Assembly (NCBI RefSeq): GCF_026625745.1
Contig: NZ_CP113061.1
Coordinates: forward strand, 3,186,001-3,250,000
Direction of reading: 5' to 3'
Length of the DNA: 64,000 nt
Source of the DNA: Asticcacaulis sp. SL142
Lineage (GTDB): Bacteria > Pseudomonadota > Alphaproteobacteria > Caulobacterales > Caulobacteraceae
The notes below the pieces were generated by a model. That model had not been told where the DNA came from and searched no databases. It saw only the letters and a program-made list of their open reading frames with translations. The position numbers and the translations under genes are program-made. Numbering within the stretch: position 1 is the first letter of the stretch; each line of letters starts with the position of its first letter. Positions 63,055 through 64,000 of the stretch are shown here, piece after piece.

Positions 63055-63674
63055 ATGTCTGAGGCGGGTTACAACCAGTTCTGTCCCGTAGCTAAGGCCT
63101 GCGAGTTGCTTGAGCCGCGCTGGACCTTGCTTATCCTGTGTGAAATGTGGTCGGGGTCTACGCGCTTTAACGATATCGGGCGCGGCGTGCCCGGTATGTG
63201 CCGACACTGTTGTCGCGAAGACTGAAGGACATGCAGGGCAGCGGGCTTATCGCGCGTCATCACGATGTCACGACCGGGCAGGTCAATTACATACCTACGG
63301 ACATGGCGCGTAAACTTGAGCCGATCGTCCATGCCCTTGGGCAGTGGGCCCATGAAAATATAGATTCCGCCGTTACTCTGCAAAAACTCGATAGTCGGCT
63401 TTTGATGTGGAACGTCCGGCGCAAGATCGATTTGCGTCGCTTTCCGGATCGCCGCTCTGTGGTGCAGTTTATCTTTCCCGAACAAAAGCCTGAACACCGC
63501 AATTACTGGCTGATCGCCAGACCGGGCTGTGAGGTTGATCTGTGTGTCACGGATCCGGGGTTTGAGGTCGATCTGTTTGTCGAGAGCGAATTGAAAACCT
63601 TGACCCGCATATACATGGGCTTTGCGCCCATGTCAGAGTCTATCAAGCGGGGCGAGATGTACGTTGTCCGGTGA
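63055..63674 (+). pseudogene. HxlR-family regulator, one-base frameshift
   Basis: The frame from 63055 reads as an HxlR winged helix (CPVAKACELLEPRWTLLIL, FNDIGRGVPGM) and then stops early. The -1 frame continues it exactly (PTLLSRRLKDMQGSGLIARH) to 63674. Inserting one base near 63197-63200 (GTATGTGCCG, where ATGTCGCCG would give MSP) restores a protein of about 206 residues. The C-terminal half (residues about 120-206) is an extra domain resembling SCP2-type additions seen in some members. Error versus true mutation is undecided. Confidence 0.85.
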
Positions 63675-63854
63675 TGATGCTCTGGCGGCCTCTATTCAGG
63701 ACTGGATGCGATTAAGTTCGTTCGCACCGCAGGAGACTTATAGATGTTAGCCAGAACGGTTGGGGCTTTTTTACAATAAACGCTTGCCCTATAAGCGCGC
63801 CTTGTTCGTCGCGTCTTGTCACCAAGACTGCGATCGCCTTTTGGAAGCCCCCTC

Positions 63855-64000
63855 ATGAAAGACAAACGTCCGGCGCCTGAGCGCGACCCTAACCTGACCC
63901 CGCCGTGTGTGATCCTCGATCGACCGCAACTGGCCGACAATATCGGGGCGGTCGCGCGCGTTATGGCCAATTTCGGTTTGCATGAATTGCGTCTGGTAGC
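63855..64000 (+). CDS. TrmJ-like SpoU-family RNA methyltransferase, N-terminal part
   Basis: The first 48 codons of a gene running past the window. After a short lead (MKDKRPAPERDPNLTPP) comes VILDRPQLADNIGAVARVMA and NFGLHELRLV, the N-terminal signature of the TrmH/SpoU methyltransferase superfamily, closest in pattern to TrmJ, which methylates tRNA position 32. The assignment between TrmJ and related enzymes needs the C-terminal part. Confidence 0.75.
   Translation, partial: MKDKRPAPERDPNLTPPCVILDRPQLADNIGAVARVMANFGLHELRLV

Overview
The window looks like a GC-rich alphaproteobacterial chromosome, most probably Caulobacterales and perhaps Asticcacaulis-like. The evidence is a zwf-pgl-edd-glk-eda Entner-Doudoroff cluster, a PleC/DivJ-type kinase, the alphaproteobacterial order ccmEFH-degP-two-component system-glnE, a tryptophan-halogenase-family flavoprotein, and sugar operators inside TTGACA-type promoters. 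The genus is inferred from gene content only. I saw no rRNA, tRNA, CRISPR array, prophage or transposase.

Layout. 0-10 kb: end of ccmE, ccmF and ccmH (cytochrome c maturation), a DegP protease, an OmpR-type response regulator with its kinase, and glnE. 10-13 kb: a frameshifted small membrane gene, C-rich intergenic repeats, and an ECF sigma factor followed by two membrane or periplasmic partners. 13-24 kb, mostly minus strand: a DUF3885-like protein, a PleC-like kinase, a compact restriction-modification pair (fused nuclease-methylase plus half-size specificity subunit), a CheY-like regulator and pepN. 24-34 kb: truncated hemoglobin, ppc, then zwf, pgl, edd (frameshifted), glk and eda. 34-41 kb: a LacI-family regulator, a secreted unknown, a GH3 beta-glucosidase, a ThuA-like protein, a small membrane protein, and a SnoaL-like protein divergent from a MarR regulator. 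42-52 kb: a 1407-residue double-kinase hybrid sensor, a FAN1-like nuclease fused to a DEDDh exonuclease, a bacteriophytochrome hybrid kinase and a Crp/Fnr-like regulator. 52-64 kb: a Phd/VapC-type toxin-antitoxin pair, a CPA2 antiporter, the halogenase-like flavoprotein, nhaA, two tandem SGNH/CE2-like esterases, icd, an SRPBCC-ArsR pair, a tautomerase divergent from a frameshifted HxlR regulator, and the start of a TrmJ-like RNA methyltransferase.

How the genes fit together. The clearest theme is plant-polysaccharide sugar use. A palindrome with core TGACAGCGCTGTCA overlaps predicted promoters of zwf, of the GH3 beta-glucosidase, and of a short terminated minus-strand transcript that may be a small RNA. 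A looser version, TGACA-N4-TGTCA, lies upstream of the esterase pair. The LacI-family gene at 34.2 kb sits between these targets and is the natural candidate regulator. The second theme is signalling: four large histidine kinases and two response-regulator genes.

Three otherwise well-preserved genes (a small membrane protein, edd, an HxlR regulator) are each broken by one inserted or missing base. Either the assembly has single-base errors or these are recent mutations. The best candidates for unusual biology are the FAN1-exonuclease fusion, the BcgI-like restriction-modification pair, the operator-controlled small RNA candidate, and a branched palindromic element between degP and the response regulator.
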